A DNA stretch of 64,000 nt from Saccharibacter floricola DSM 15669. GTDB taxonomy: Bacteria; Pseudomonadota; Alphaproteobacteria; Acetobacterales; Acetobacteraceae. Below are positions 25,861-34,656 of this stretch, one piece after another; the first letter of the stretch is position 1, and each line of letters starts with the position of its first letter. The DNA lies in NCBI RefSeq assembly GCF_000378165.1, contig NZ_KB899342.1, positions 20,447-84,446 of the forward strand, written 5' to 3'. The notes below the pieces were generated by a model. The model saw nothing but the letters and a program-made list of their open reading frames with translations, was not told the origin of the DNA and did not search any database. Position numbers and translations under genes: made by a program.

Positions 25861-26703
25861 TTAATCGTTAAAGCGTAAGTGTCCTAGGTTCTTTTCTAGA
25901 ACAGCAACAATATCGAGGAATTTCTTTTTGAGTAGCTCGTGTTGCTTCCCAAAATGGGCCTCGCGGTGGCAGTTGGGGCATAACGCGATGATTGATTGAG
26001 GATGGTCAGGTCCACCATCGGTTAGACGGAGAATATGGTGCGCCTCTAAATAGGGGTATCCTTGGGCAGTTAGAAAAGGAGCGGGACGCTGGCAATGCTC
26101 ACATTTTCCTTCCGCTCTTGCCAAGATATAATCTCGTATTGCTTTGCTTCTGCTGAAAACGGTGCTTGGGGCATGCTCAGACTTTAGCTTTGGAATAGCG
26201 ACCGCTTTAAACGCTTTTTCTCTTAAAGTGTGGAAGGGCGTTTGATCTGGTTCCTGTATGGTGAGTGGTGTTACGTCGTTGGACACGTAATCTTGAGGGA
26301 TCAAAGTGAAAACAATTGCTTTGCGGAGGTTCCCTTAGGCGTCTTTTTGATTTTCAGATTCCCACCCAGCACAGGTGAATAAGCCTCTAAAACGAACGAT
26401 GCCAGTTTTGTGTGTTTGTTGAAACAGTAGTAGATCCTTACTGTTTTTCACATGATCGTGGATGGCTTTATTCCCTGCGGTCATTTTCATATCGCCCGTT
26501 TGACCTTGGCCTGTATATCTCAATCTTCCATCTTTTTGGAAAACGTCTTGATAACCTACACGGTTTGCTCCACCGCCCGTGAAGATAAAAATACCGGGAC
26601 AGTTGATTGGAGTAGAAATTCCGCTCTGCTCCTGTCCCTTATAGAGTTTATGAATATCATTACGGCGGTGGTACGTGCCGTATATCTGGAAAGGCCACGT
26701 CAT
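25861..26703 (-). pseudogene. ScoMcrA-like modification-dependent HNH endonuclease, split by a stop
   Basis: Two fragments lie in the same frame with only an in-frame TAA (26335-26337) and no frameshift between them. The upstream part (HRRNDIHKLYKGQEQSGIST, GGGANRVGYQDVF, QTGDMKMTAGNKAIHDH, KDLLLFQQ, CAGWE) is the N-terminal SRA-like DNA-reading domain. The downstream part begins GNLRKAIVFTLIPQ and holds an HNH nuclease: CEHCQRPAP, YLEAHHILRLTDGG, CPNCHREAHFG. The family normally has Lys-Gly-Asn at the junction, so AAA to TAA is the simplest change. The intact enzyme would cut modified DNA. Unless the stop is read through or the halves re-associate, it is inactive. Confidence 0.85.
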
Positions 26704-26851
26704 CGTTGTAGAGTAAAAGGGAAGGTTTACACCGGCAAGCACTAGATGAGTGCAATAATATTTTTATTGGATTATACGGGTAAATAGTCCAATTCTTTTT
26801 ATAAGAATTGAAATTCAGTATATTCTTAATTTTATAAAGAAGGGGAAAATC

Positions 26852-26926
26852 TGGTGCCGGATGAGAGATTCGAACTCCCGACCTTCGGTTTACAAAACCG
26901 CTGCACTACCACTGTGCTAATCCGGC
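26852..26926 (-). tRNA. tRNA-Thr (anticodon UGU)
   Basis: Minus-strand cloverleaf with a 7-bp acceptor stem (GCCGGAT/ATCCGGC), a D-arm GCAC-AGTGGTA-GTGC, an anticodon loop TTTGTAA giving anticodon TGT, a T-arm GGGAG-TTCGAAT-CTCTC, and an encoded CCA end. It reads ACA threonine codons. A plain AT-rich region (26757-26840) lies downstream of it. Confidence 0.96.
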
Positions 26927-26997
26927 GCTAAGATGAGAAGCTAAATGTCATTTCTCGCGTGGTTAATCAAGAGGGAAAATGCATTTTTATGCAGAAA

Positions 26998-27177
26998 TTA
27001 TGGTGCCTTAGTTTTTGTTGGGGTGAGAAGGTGCCCCGGAGGCCCTAAGACAGGGCCATCTGTGACGAAACCATAGCCATCATCTGACAGCCCTGGATGG
27101 TGCGTGCCCTGCGAAGAGCTGCATCCGATGATCAGTAAAGGAAAGCCTAAAAGAACGGCCCATGCAGAGCGCTTCAT
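26998..27177 (-). CDS. Small lipoprotein coupled to apbC
   Basis: A 59-residue open frame, MKRSAWAVLLGFPLL then a lipobox (IIGC) at Cys19, followed by a proline- and glycine-rich mature part of about 41 residues (QGTHHPGLSDDGYG...). The ATG overlaps the apbC stop in ATGA, and AGGAA sits about eight bases upstream, so it is probably translated with apbC. No family is recognised. It would be an envelope lipoprotein with a very small, likely unstructured mature part. Confidence 0.68.
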   Translation of the reverse strand: MKRSAWAVLLGFPLLIIGCSSSQGTHHPGLSDDGYGFVTDGPVLGPPGHLLTPTKTKAP

Positions 27178-28334
27178 GAGGCAGTTCCTTCTGACGATGA
27201 GCGCAGTGAGGTAGCCACAGAACGTGCAAGAGTGTGATAGGCCTTTGCGCCTTCACTCTCAGGAGATGCCACAATAAGTGGCGTTCCGTTATCGGCACTG
27301 CTGCGAATCTCGCGAAGAAGAGGAACTTCTCCCAGGAAGGGCAATCCAAGCTTATGAGCTTCATCACGGGCACCACCATGACCGAAAAGATCTGTGCGTT
27401 CATGGCAATGGGGGCAGCAGAAATAGGACATGTTTTCAACAAGCCCAAGAATAGGGGTCTGTGTCTTTTCAAAAAGCGCGGCCCCGCGCCGTGCATCCAG
27501 TAGGGCAATATCTTGAGGGGTGGACACCATCACCGCCCCACCATGACGGAGTTTGTCACCGAGTTTTTGTGTTAAAGTAAGCTGGGCATCGCCCGTGCCA
27601 GGAGGCATATCAACGACCAAAACGTCCAACTGGCCCCAGTCCACATCTCCCATAAACTGGATAAGAGCCCCCATAACCATAGGGCCTCGCCAGATCACGG
27701 CTTGCTCTTCACTGACGAGATAGCCGATCGACATGGTTTTAAGGCCCCAGGCCTCTAATGGCTGAAGTTTGCCGTCGATAACGGTGGGTTTATGGCTTTC
27801 TCCAAGCATACGCGGCAGCGAAGGGCCGTGGACATCCGCATCAAGAAGGCCTGTTTCAAAGCCGAGCTGGGCGAGGCCGCAGGCCAAGTTGACAGCCGTT
27901 GTGGACTTGCCAACGCCTCCTTTACCAGAGGCAACGGCGAGAACAGCCTTCACACCGGGGAGGAACCCCTCTGGTGGCGTAGGACGGCTAGCGGCTCCCT
28001 TAGGCGGGCGTTTACCAAGAAAGGGACGGTGATGGGCGGCAGCCGGTGTTGTGCGTTTCTGTGTGGCTGTCTGCTGGGCGGGTGACGGCATGGCGCGATG
28101 AGCGGTGAACGTTACCGTAACGTCTGTGAGGCCTTCATGAAGAGCAAGGGTTTTCTCTAACGTGGTTTTTAAAAGGGTGAGTTGCTCTGTGTCTTTGGCG
28201 GTAGTGGTGAGAACAATATGAGCATGCCCATCACGCACGGTGAGGCCGTCAAGCTGTATCTCTGGCGTTAACTCATGCTCATTGAGGATGAGGGAAACAT
28301 AGTCTTTAAGGGCGGAAAAGTCTGGCTGTGTCAT
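27174..28334 (-). CDS. apbC: Mrp/ApbC/Nbp35-family iron-sulfur carrier ATPase
   Basis: A 386-aa cytoplasmic P-loop protein that loads [4Fe-4S] clusters onto target apoproteins. The N-terminal 90 residues are a MIP18/DUF59-like domain, then a variable linker, and then the deviant Walker A SGKGGVGKSTTAVNLA, the switch region DADVHGPSLPRMLG, DMPPGTGDAQLTL, and the dimer-bridging CCPHC motif that holds the cluster. It heads a two-gene unit with the small lipoprotein and is divergent from the DegP-like protease. Confidence 0.95.
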   Translation of the reverse strand: MTQPDFSALKDYVSLILNEHELTPEIQLDGLTVRDGHAHIVLTTTAKDTEQLTLLKTTLEKTLALHEGLTDVTVTFTAHRAMPSPAQQTATQKRTTPAAAHHRPFLGKRPPKGAASRPTPPEGFLPGVKAVLAVASGKGGVGKSTTAVNLACGLAQLGFETGLLDADVHGPSLPRMLGESHKPTVIDGKLQPLEAWGLKTMSIGYLVSEEQAVIWRGPMVMGALIQFMGDVDWGQLDVLVVDMPPGTGDAQLTLTQKLGDKLRHGGAVMVSTPQDIALLDARRGAALFEKTQTPILGLVENMSYFCCPHCHERTDLFGHGGARDEAHKLGLPFLGEVPLLREIRSSADNGTPLIVASPESEGAKAYHTLARSVATSLRSSSEGTAS

Positions 28335-28444
28335 AAGCTGCTATTCTCTCATGGAAAACACATGGCTGGAAGCAGAAAAAGTCACCCTTCATTATGGGAG
28401 GAAGAGAGGATGACGTGTCCGCTTAGGTGCGCTAGGATTTTGCT

Positions 28445-30001
28445 ATGAGCCGATTCATTCACCGTTCTGTCCCGTTTCGTGCGGCCTTACTGGCTGCCTT
28501 GAGCCTAGCACCTCTTCATGCGTTTGCTGAAGAAAAGCCTGCTCCCCCTCCAACAAAGGCGACCTTGCCGGCGTTAAAAGAGGGAATCGCTTTGCCAGGC
28601 TTTGCCGACCTAACAGACCGTTTGCTGCCTGCGGTGGTTAACATCTCGGTCTCAAGTGTGATTCGCCCTCAGCAAGATGGAAGTGATGGGCCAGATACGA
28701 GCAGCCCTAACGGGCCACAAACACCGCCTTATCCTCAAGGCTCGCCGCTTGATAAGTTCTTTCATGATTATATGAAGCATAAGCACCAAGACGGTGCGCC
28801 AGAGCGGCAGGTGCAGGCACTTGGGTCGGGCTTTATTATTGACCCGTCCGGTGTGGTGGTCACGAATAATCACGTTATTGATAAAGCGCAGCAGGTGACG
28901 GTTGTGCTCAATGACGGCACAGAAATGCCAGCTAAAATTGTCGGGCGTGATAGCCAGGTCGATCTCGCTGTGTTGCAGGTAAAGCCTGCTCATCCACTCC
29001 CTTCTGTGCCTTTGGGGCATAGTGACCAAGCCCGTATTGGGGAATGGGTGTTGGCGATCGGGAATCCATTTGGCCTGAGCGGTACGGTGACGGCGGGGAT
29101 TATTTCCTCACGTAAACGGAATGTCGAGCATGGGCTGTATGACGATTTCATCCAGACCGATGCTGCCATTAACCGTGGGAATTCCGGAGGCCCGCTCTTC
29201 AATACACGCGGCGAAGTTATCGGGATCAATACGCTGATCTACGGCGGCGCTGGTGGTGATTCGATTGGGATTGGTTTTGCGATCCCGTCTGATGATGCAC
29301 GTGGGTTGATTGAGCAGTTGCGTCGTAACGGTTATGTCAATCGCGGTTGGATGGGCGTCAGTTTTCAGGACGTAACCCACACGATGGCTGACGATCTCGA
29401 CTTTCATGCAGATGATGGGCAGCCGGGAAAAGGGGCCATTCTCTCGACGGTAAAGGCCGGCGGCCCTGCGGCTAAGTCGGGGCTTGCTGTGGGGGATATC
29501 GTCACAGCGATTGATGGCCAAGCGATCACAGGACAGACTATGCCGCGTCTCGTGGCGGCCCATGAGCCTGGCACGTCCATTACGCTGGATGTGTGGCATC
29601 GTGGGAGCCGCAAGAAAGTGGCTTTAACCCTTGGGAAATCTCCTAATGCGCCAGATCCCTTGCCTTCTGATACGCATCCGCCTGCTCACCCAACGAAAAC
29701 GGTTGGGAATATTGGTTTAAAAGTGAGCGTGATTGATGCCGATGCTCGCACGCAATATCAGCTTTCTGATAGCCAGCGTGGGGTTTTGGTAACCCGTGTG
29801 TTTGACAGTGGTACAGCAGCCGCACGGGGAATAGCGGAAGGGAATGTTATCACTCAGGTGGGTGAGAGTGAGGTGAATAGTCCTGATGCTTTCCAAGCCG
29901 CTTTAGAGCGTGCACGCGAGATGAAAAAATCAGAAGTCTTACTGCTCGTGCAAGATAATGACGGCATGCGCTGGGTGCCTCTTCCATTAGAAGCTCGGTG
30001 A
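28445..30001 (+). CDS. degP: DegP/HtrA-family periplasmic serine protease
   Basis: A 518-aa protein with a signal peptide ending near HAFAE. The trypsin-like domain shows the triad: His in VVTNNHVIDKA, Asp in SQVDLAVLQV, and Ser in GNSGGPLFN. Two PDZ domains follow (about residues 300-395 and 415-515), the arrangement of DegP, DegQ and MucD, which degrade or hold misfolded envelope proteins. AGGA lies eight bases before the ATG. The two-PDZ layout supports the Do family; which orthologue it is cannot be settled from sequence alone. Confidence 0.93.
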   Translation: MSRFIHRSVPFRAALLAALSLAPLHAFAEEKPAPPPTKATLPALKEGIALPGFADLTDRLLPAVVNISVSSVIRPQQDGSDGPDTSSPNGPQTPPYPQGSPLDKFFHDYMKHKHQDGAPERQVQALGSGFIIDPSGVVVTNNHVIDKAQQVTVVLNDGTEMPAKIVGRDSQVDLAVLQVKPAHPLPSVPLGHSDQARIGEWVLAIGNPFGLSGTVTAGIISSRKRNVEHGLYDDFIQTDAAINRGNSGGPLFNTRGEVIGINTLIYGGAGGDSIGIGFAIPSDDARGLIEQLRRNGYVNRGWMGVSFQDVTHTMADDLDFHADDGQPGKGAILSTVKAGGPAAKSGLAVGDIVTAIDGQAITGQTMPRLVAAHEPGTSITLDVWHRGSRKKVALTLGKSPNAPDPLPSDTHPPAHPTKTVGNIGLKVSVIDADARTQYQLSDSQRGVLVTRVFDSGTAAARGIAEGNVITQVGESEVNSPDAFQAALERAREMKKSEVLLLVQDNDGMRWVPLPLEAR

Positions 30002-30035
30002 GGGTGATTTTTACGTTGAGTGAGGAGCAAACGCG

Positions 30036-30380
30036 ATGAAAGAGCTTTTGTCACGGCGTATGTTGGATAAATGGCTCATTCTTGCGGGTGTTGCCTGTAT
30101 GGCCATTTGTCTCTCATGGGTTTCAGCTTACCTCATGATGACTGTTGGTCTTTCGTTAATGATGAATTCTGGAAAGACCTCTTTCCTTGAGGAGTTTTTG
30201 GTAATCGTCATCGTGTTAACGCCGGTGCCGGCGGTTATGGCCGTTGTCTTTGCGACGTTACGGTTTGCTATTACCCGGCGCTGGCTTACGATCAGTGCCA
30301 TTGCATTGCTGCCTTTATGGGGTGCTATGCTTTTGGGGGTGCTCTGGTATTTTTTCGTAACGTATCATGTGATGTCCTGA
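30036..30380 (+). CDS. Small membrane protein of unknown function
   Basis: A 114-aa protein with three hydrophobic segments: about residues 12-42, 50-74 and 82-108. No family is recognised. GAGGAG precedes the ATG at a normal distance, and the gene follows the DegP-like protease by 35 bases in the same direction, so it may be in the same transcript. No conserved catalytic residue is visible. Confidence 0.6.
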   Translation: MKELLSRRMLDKWLILAGVACMAICLSWVSAYLMMTVGLSLMMNSGKTSFLEEFLVIVIVLTPVPAVMAVVFATLRFAITRRWLTISAIALLPLWGAMLLGVLWYFFVTYHVMS

Positions 30381-30560
30381 TGATAGCTCTGTGTCATCGC
30401 TTGCCTTGATTGTGCAGAGAGCTATTTTTGACTAAAAAGTTCATCATACGATGAAACCGAGATTTATTTCGGTCAGAAAGGGAAATAGCGCTGTCAAAGA
30501 AAGATGAGCGGAAGATGGAGCAACCGTTATGTGTTGTGCGCTCTTTCCTGACTTGAGCTG

Positions 30561-30586
30561 AAAAGAGGAGGGCTTTTATAGCCCTC
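30561..30586 (-). terminator. Terminator overlapping the djlA-like stop
   Basis: GAGGGC and GCCCTC pair over 6 bases with loop TTTTATA. On the minus strand it is followed by CTCTTTTC. The stop codon of the gene lies inside the loop. Confidence 0.6.
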
Positions 30587-31406
30587 GGTCACGTTTAATG
30601 CGATCCCATGCGGCGTTGATCTGGGCCATGCGTTCTTGAGCGGCAAATTGCTCTGTGCTGCTGAGGTTCCGTTCGGCGAGGCGGTCTGGGTGGTGCTCCC
30701 GCACAAGGATAAGCCAGCGGCGGCGTACTTCATGGTCGCTGGCTGTGCGAGCAATCCCTAAGACGCGGTATGCATCGGTTGGGCTACTTTCGGCCATGCG
30801 CGATTGTCCGCTTTCAGCACGCTCCCAAGCGCGTTCAGAGAGACGGAAGGCCTTATGAACGCGTCGTAAATAGTCAGCTTCTTTCGGATGGAGAGAGCCA
30901 CCTTTGGGGATGTCTGCGCGCGCTATGCGGAAGAGGACGGTCAGCAAGGTCTCAAGAGGTTCAGTCTTGTCCGCAAAGGCCTTGCCCATCTCACGGGCGT
31001 ATAATTCGAAATCATCGGTGCGTTCACGCGCGCGGTCAAAAACGAGCCCGACTTCACGCATATTCTCTTCAGGGAAACGAAAAGACATTTTAAAAGCGTT
31101 GATTTCTGTTTTGTTAACCGGCCCGTCAATTTTTGCCATTTTGGCACAGAGGGCCACAACACCGAGGCCATAGAGATGGTCACGTTTGCCTAAAATAGAC
31201 GCCATTTTAGCGGTTGCAAAAAAGGCAGCACCACTAGGATCCGGCTTTCCTGTCGTGTCAAAATGACTGTTCCAAGAGCCGGAAGGAGGTGTCAGGAGCT
31301 GTTTTTTATCGGCCATATGACCGAGAGCGAGCCCCATCAAGCTGCCAAAAGGCCCTCCGGCTGCAAAGCCTGCGGCCCCACCAAAAACTTTTCCCCAGAA
31401 AGCCAT
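30576..31406 (-). CDS. djlA: DjlA-like membrane-associated J-domain protein
   Basis: A 276-aa protein with a glycine-rich hydrophobic N-terminus (KVFGGAAGFAAGGPFG), a central TerB-like helical domain (about residues 60-175), and a C-terminal J-domain with DAYRVLGIARTASDHEVRR and the catalytic HPD motif in VREHHPDRL. It would stimulate DnaK at the membrane. GAGGGAAC precedes the ATG. Compared with E. coli DjlA the order of domains matches; the N-terminal segment looks like a glycine zipper. Confidence 0.87.
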   Translation of the reverse strand: MAFWGKVFGGAAGFAAGGPFGSLMGLALGHMADKKQLLTPPSGSWNSHFDTTGKPDPSGAAFFATAKMASILGKRDHLYGLGVVALCAKMAKIDGPVNKTEINAFKMSFRFPEENMREVGLVFDRARERTDDFELYAREMGKAFADKTEPLETLLTVLFRIARADIPKGGSLHPKEADYLRRVHKAFRLSERAWERAESGQSRMAESSPTDAYRVLGIARTASDHEVRRRWLILVREHHPDRLAERNLSSTEQFAAQERMAQINAAWDRIKRDRGL

Positions 31407-31423
31407 ATATGTTCCCTCGTTTT

Positions 31424-31699
31424 CTATAGTTCTACCATGTTCTCCGACGGGTCGGAACGGGATTGTGGGAAAAACATACGCTCCTCTGACATAGCGACAT
31501 AACGCAGGGCGGTAATTCGCAGCACGGAGGCAAGGCTTTGCTGTGCGGAGCGTTGCCGGTCAAGCTGAGTGATAAAACCGGCAAGGGACTCTTTTTTGTG
31601 TTGAGCCATCTGTTCCAAAATAAACCAGAATTCCCACTCTAAGGCGATAGAGGTGCGGTGCCCTGATAGACTGACACTGCGTTTATGGAGACCGTTCAT
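31424..31699 (-). CDS. Ribbon-helix-helix domain protein
   Basis: A 91-aa protein with a compact RHH-type fold: KRSVSLSGHRTSIALEWEFW at the start (beta-strand followed by helix), then LAGFITQLDRQRSAQQSLASVLRITALRYV. It matches the RHH_4 family, small proteins of unknown role related to DNA-binding ribbon-helix-helix repressors. The ATG at 31699 places the start close to the conserved region; an ATG at 31735 would add 12 residues. Neither has a strong ribosome site. Confidence 0.7.
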   Translation of the reverse strand: MNGLHKRSVSLSGHRTSIALEWEFWFILEQMAQHKKESLAGFITQLDRQRSAQQSLASVLRITALRYVAMSEERMFFPQSRSDPSENMVEL

Positions 31700-31761
31700 A
31701 AGAGGGAACGCTTTCTGCTGACATCCACGTGACATCTGTATAGAGCATAATGGCGTGTTTC

Positions 31762-32898
31762 TTAAGAAGGGAAGAGAGCGTTAAAGCCAGCCTTTTCAAG
31801 AACCGTATCGGCTTGAGGGGAATGAATGCGACCACACAGGACGTCACGATAATGGCGCTCCAGCGGGTTATCTTGGCTTAACCCCGGGTTGCCGCTTACT
31901 TCAATGGCGCGTTGGACGGCACTAATGGCTTGTTCTGTGACGAGGCGTTTAATTTGTGAGGCTTCTGTCAGCGTGATGGCCTCATAATGTGTTTGAGCGT
32001 GATTCAGCAGGGCGGTGTTCGAGAGGAGAAGCCCGTCTATCTCACCTACAATTGTTTGGAAGCGCGGCAACGTTGCTAAAGGGCGCCCAAGGCCTGAGGG
32101 TACACGTTTTTGGAGAAAAGACGTAAACCATTGTCGAGCGGAACGGGCGATGGCGTTATAGAGATGTGCCAAGATCAGAGCATGCCAGACAAAGAGGCCG
32201 GGGGTCTCTGGGTTCCCTTCTTCAGTAGATACAATATTGGCAAGGTAGCGTTCTGGAACGGGGGCATCGTTAAAGACAATGGTGTCACTCCCCGTGGCGC
32301 GCATTCCGAGATGATGCCAGCTTTTTTGCACGGCAATGGCTTCTTGGTCGAGCCGGACAAGCACTTGCCCGACACGCTGGGGGTTCTCATCTGTAGCGCA
32401 CCATACAAGCCCCCAGCGAAGAGCAGATGACCCGGTGGAGAAAATTTTGCGCCCGCTGAGTACCCATTGACCATTCACATGGCTTAGACGCGTAGCAGGG
32501 ATGCCACCTCGAGAAGGCGTGCCGAGCTCCGGTTCCACACGTAGGGCATTCACAAGTGAGCCATGAGCTTTGATGTCGGAAAGGACTTCTTCCTTCAGGG
32601 CTTCTGGCCAGCTTGGTGACGTCGCGATGGAGAAGCAATGGAGATATTGCATCGCGACGATTAGAGCCGTTGAGGGATCATTTTCGGCTAGGGAGGCGAT
32701 GATGCGTGTCATATCCTGAAAGTCAATTCCAGCACCGCCATACTCTTGAGGGACAGCAAGAGAGAGAATTCCTTCATGGCGCAGGAAGTCCAGTGTCGGC
32801 TGAGCGATTTCCCCTAGCTGATCATACTGAGCTGCGCGCTTGCGTATGCTTTGTGCGTGGTCTTGAAGAGATAAAAGGGCGTCCGAAAGCGGCGACAT
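31762..32898 (-). CDS. Acyl-CoA dehydrogenase-family flavoprotein (DszC/SfnB-like)
   Basis: A 378-aa flavin enzyme. The N-terminal helical part (RHEGILSLAVPQEYGGAGI), the FAD/flavin loop region SGRKIFSTGSS, and the C-terminal helices are as in the acyl-CoA dehydrogenase fold. The sequence lacks the usual catalytic glutamate context of acyl-CoA dehydrogenases and is closer to flavin-dependent monooxygenases such as DszC and SfnB that oxidise sulfur or nitrogen compounds. AGGGAG lies eight bases before the ATG. No partner flavin reductase is adjacent. Confidence 0.8.
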   Translation of the reverse strand: MSPLSDALLSLQDHAQSIRKRAAQYDQLGEIAQPTLDFLRHEGILSLAVPQEYGGAGIDFQDMTRIIASLAENDPSTALIVAMQYLHCFSIATSPSWPEALKEEVLSDIKAHGSLVNALRVEPELGTPSRGGIPATRLSHVNGQWVLSGRKIFSTGSSALRWGLVWCATDENPQRVGQVLVRLDQEAIAVQKSWHHLGMRATGSDTIVFNDAPVPERYLANIVSTEEGNPETPGLFVWHALILAHLYNAIARSARQWFTSFLQKRVPSGLGRPLATLPRFQTIVGEIDGLLLSNTALLNHAQTHYEAITLTEASQIKRLVTEQAISAVQRAIEVSGNPGLSQDNPLERHYRDVLCGRIHSPQADTVLEKAGFNALFPS

Positions 32899-33078
32899 GG
32901 GAGAACTCCCTTAAATGAATAGGATATGCTGAATATAAGAAAAGCGTATCATTAAAAAACGACAGTAAAAAGACCATTAAAAATTAAACGATATATATAA
33001 GGGATAATGTGCTATTCTGTTGGGCTTTTATGATGGGTTTTACTTGTCAGCTGATCGGGAAATCATCATCATAAGCTC

Positions 33079-34656
33079 ATGAAAATTTCCACGATGATGT
33101 CCTCCCTTTTAGGGGTGTTTGTTGGCAGCGCTCCTTTAGCTTTCGCTGCTCCTTCCTCTTCTCATACGGCTCCCTCAGCGGCTGCTCTTTATGAGAGCGT
33201 AAAGCATGATCCCGTCCAGCTTGGTCTGTTTATGCAAAGTTTCCCTAAAGGGGCTGACCTGCATAATCATATGTCAGGGGCGATTTATGCCGAAAGCTTT
33301 CTAAAATGGGCGGCGAAAGATGGGCTCTGTGTGAACCTCCCACAAGGGAAGATAGTGCCGGAGCGTTGTGGTGCCCCTGTTGAAGGGATGGAAGCTGCAG
33401 CAAGTCTCAGTTCAGATGCCCCGGCTTGGAATGGTATGATTGATGCCCTGTCGATGCGTGATTTTGTGCCGACAGCAACGGATCGTTCCGGCCATGACCA
33501 TTTCTTCAGTACGTTTGAACGCTTTGTTGCTCTGGAAAAAGACCATCAAGGTGACATGCTGGCAGAAGCGCTTGAACATGCGGCGCATGACCATGTGCAA
33601 TATCTGGAATTGCAGGTTTCTACTGCCTCTTCCGCTGGTCTCGATAGCATGATGGCTGCGGTGAAGAATAAGCAGCTCAACAATGCGGCTGATATCCCAG
33701 CATTTCATCAAGCGTTACAGCCTGTTTTGCCGAAAATGGTGGAGGCCTCACGCAAAGGGGTGGATGCGATGGAAAAGCGTGCCCATGAGGTGCTTCAATG
33801 CGGAACTGCTCAAGCGAAGCCTGGCTGTGGGGTGACGGTGCGTTATCTCTTCGAGACGTTGCGTATTGTGCCGCCTAAAGTCACCTATCCTCAGCTTGAG
33901 GTCGGTTATGCGGTTGTGAAGAATGACCCACGTTTTGTAGGGGTTAATATTGCCGCTCCTGAAGATGATGCGACGGCGCTGCATGATTACGACCTGCATA
34001 TGCAGATGTTCCACTATCTTAATAGTGTCTATCCGGGCGTAAAACTCAGCCTTCATGCGGGTGAGATAACACCGTCTCTCGTGCCGTTGGCAGACCTCGA
34101 CCATCATATCTGGAGTGCGATTGATGTGGCAGGCGCACAGCGTATCGGTCACGGGATTGATGTGATGTGGGAGCATGATCCGGCTGAATTGCTCGCGAAA
34201 ATGGCGCGTCAGCACATTATGGTTGAGGTTAATCTCACCAGTAATGATGAGATTTTGGGCATCAAGGGCGATCATCATCCATTTGAACTCTATCGTCGTG
34301 CTGGTGTTCCTGTTGCTTTGTCGACCGATGATGAAGGCGTCTCACGCGGAAGTCTGACAAATGAATATGTGCGTGCGGCTCAAACCTATCATCTCAGCTA
34401 TAATGACCTCGTACAGCTTTCACGTACGGGGTTAGAATATAACTTCCTGCCAGGGCAAAGCTTGTGGGTTGATCATCATATTGGGCAGAGAGTGCCAGCG
34501 TGCCATACAGCGAGCGTGACGTCTTCTTTGCCACAAAGCTGTGCGACCTTCTTAGAAAACAATCCGAAAGCGCGTCTGCAATGGCAGCTTGAAACACGTA
34601 TGGCTGAGTTTGAGCGCTTGGCTGTCCGTAATCCGGTATTGAGTCACGCACGATGA
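33079..34656 (+). CDS. Periplasmic adenosine deaminase (ADGF-like)
   Basis: A 525-aa exported enzyme that deaminates adenosine to inosine. The signal peptide ends in LAFAAPS. Metal ligands and catalytic residues of the adenosine deaminase fold are in order: ADLHNHMSG, SLHAGE with the catalytic Glu, RIGHGIDV, and LSTDDEGVSRGSL with the Asp pair. The length, signal peptide and an extra N-terminal domain make it resemble secreted ADGF/CECR1-type deaminases rather than the cytosolic Add. Its stop overlaps the next gene's start (ATGA), so the two act as one unit. Confidence 0.88.
   Translation: MKISTMMSSLLGVFVGSAPLAFAAPSSSHTAPSAAALYESVKHDPVQLGLFMQSFPKGADLHNHMSGAIYAESFLKWAAKDGLCVNLPQGKIVPERCGAPVEGMEAAASLSSDAPAWNGMIDALSMRDFVPTATDRSGHDHFFSTFERFVALEKDHQGDMLAEALEHAAHDHVQYLELQVSTASSAGLDSMMAAVKNKQLNNAADIPAFHQALQPVLPKMVEASRKGVDAMEKRAHEVLQCGTAQAKPGCGVTVRYLFETLRIVPPKVTYPQLEVGYAVVKNDPRFVGVNIAAPEDDATALHDYDLHMQMFHYLNSVYPGVKLSLHAGEITPSLVPLADLDHHIWSAIDVAGAQRIGHGIDVMWEHDPAELLAKMARQHIMVEVNLTSNDEILGIKGDHHPFELYRRAGVPVALSTDDEGVSRGSLTNEYVRAAQTYHLSYNDLVQLSRTGLEYNFLPGQSLWVDHHIGQRVPACHTASVTSSLPQSCATFLENNPKARLQWQLETRMAEFERLAVRNPVLSHAR

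Noticed and set aside
26335..26742. Independent gene in the upstream half of the split nuclease
   Set aside because: It is in the same frame as the HNH half, and its sequence matches the N-terminal part of the same family, so a nonsense-split pseudogene is the better reading.
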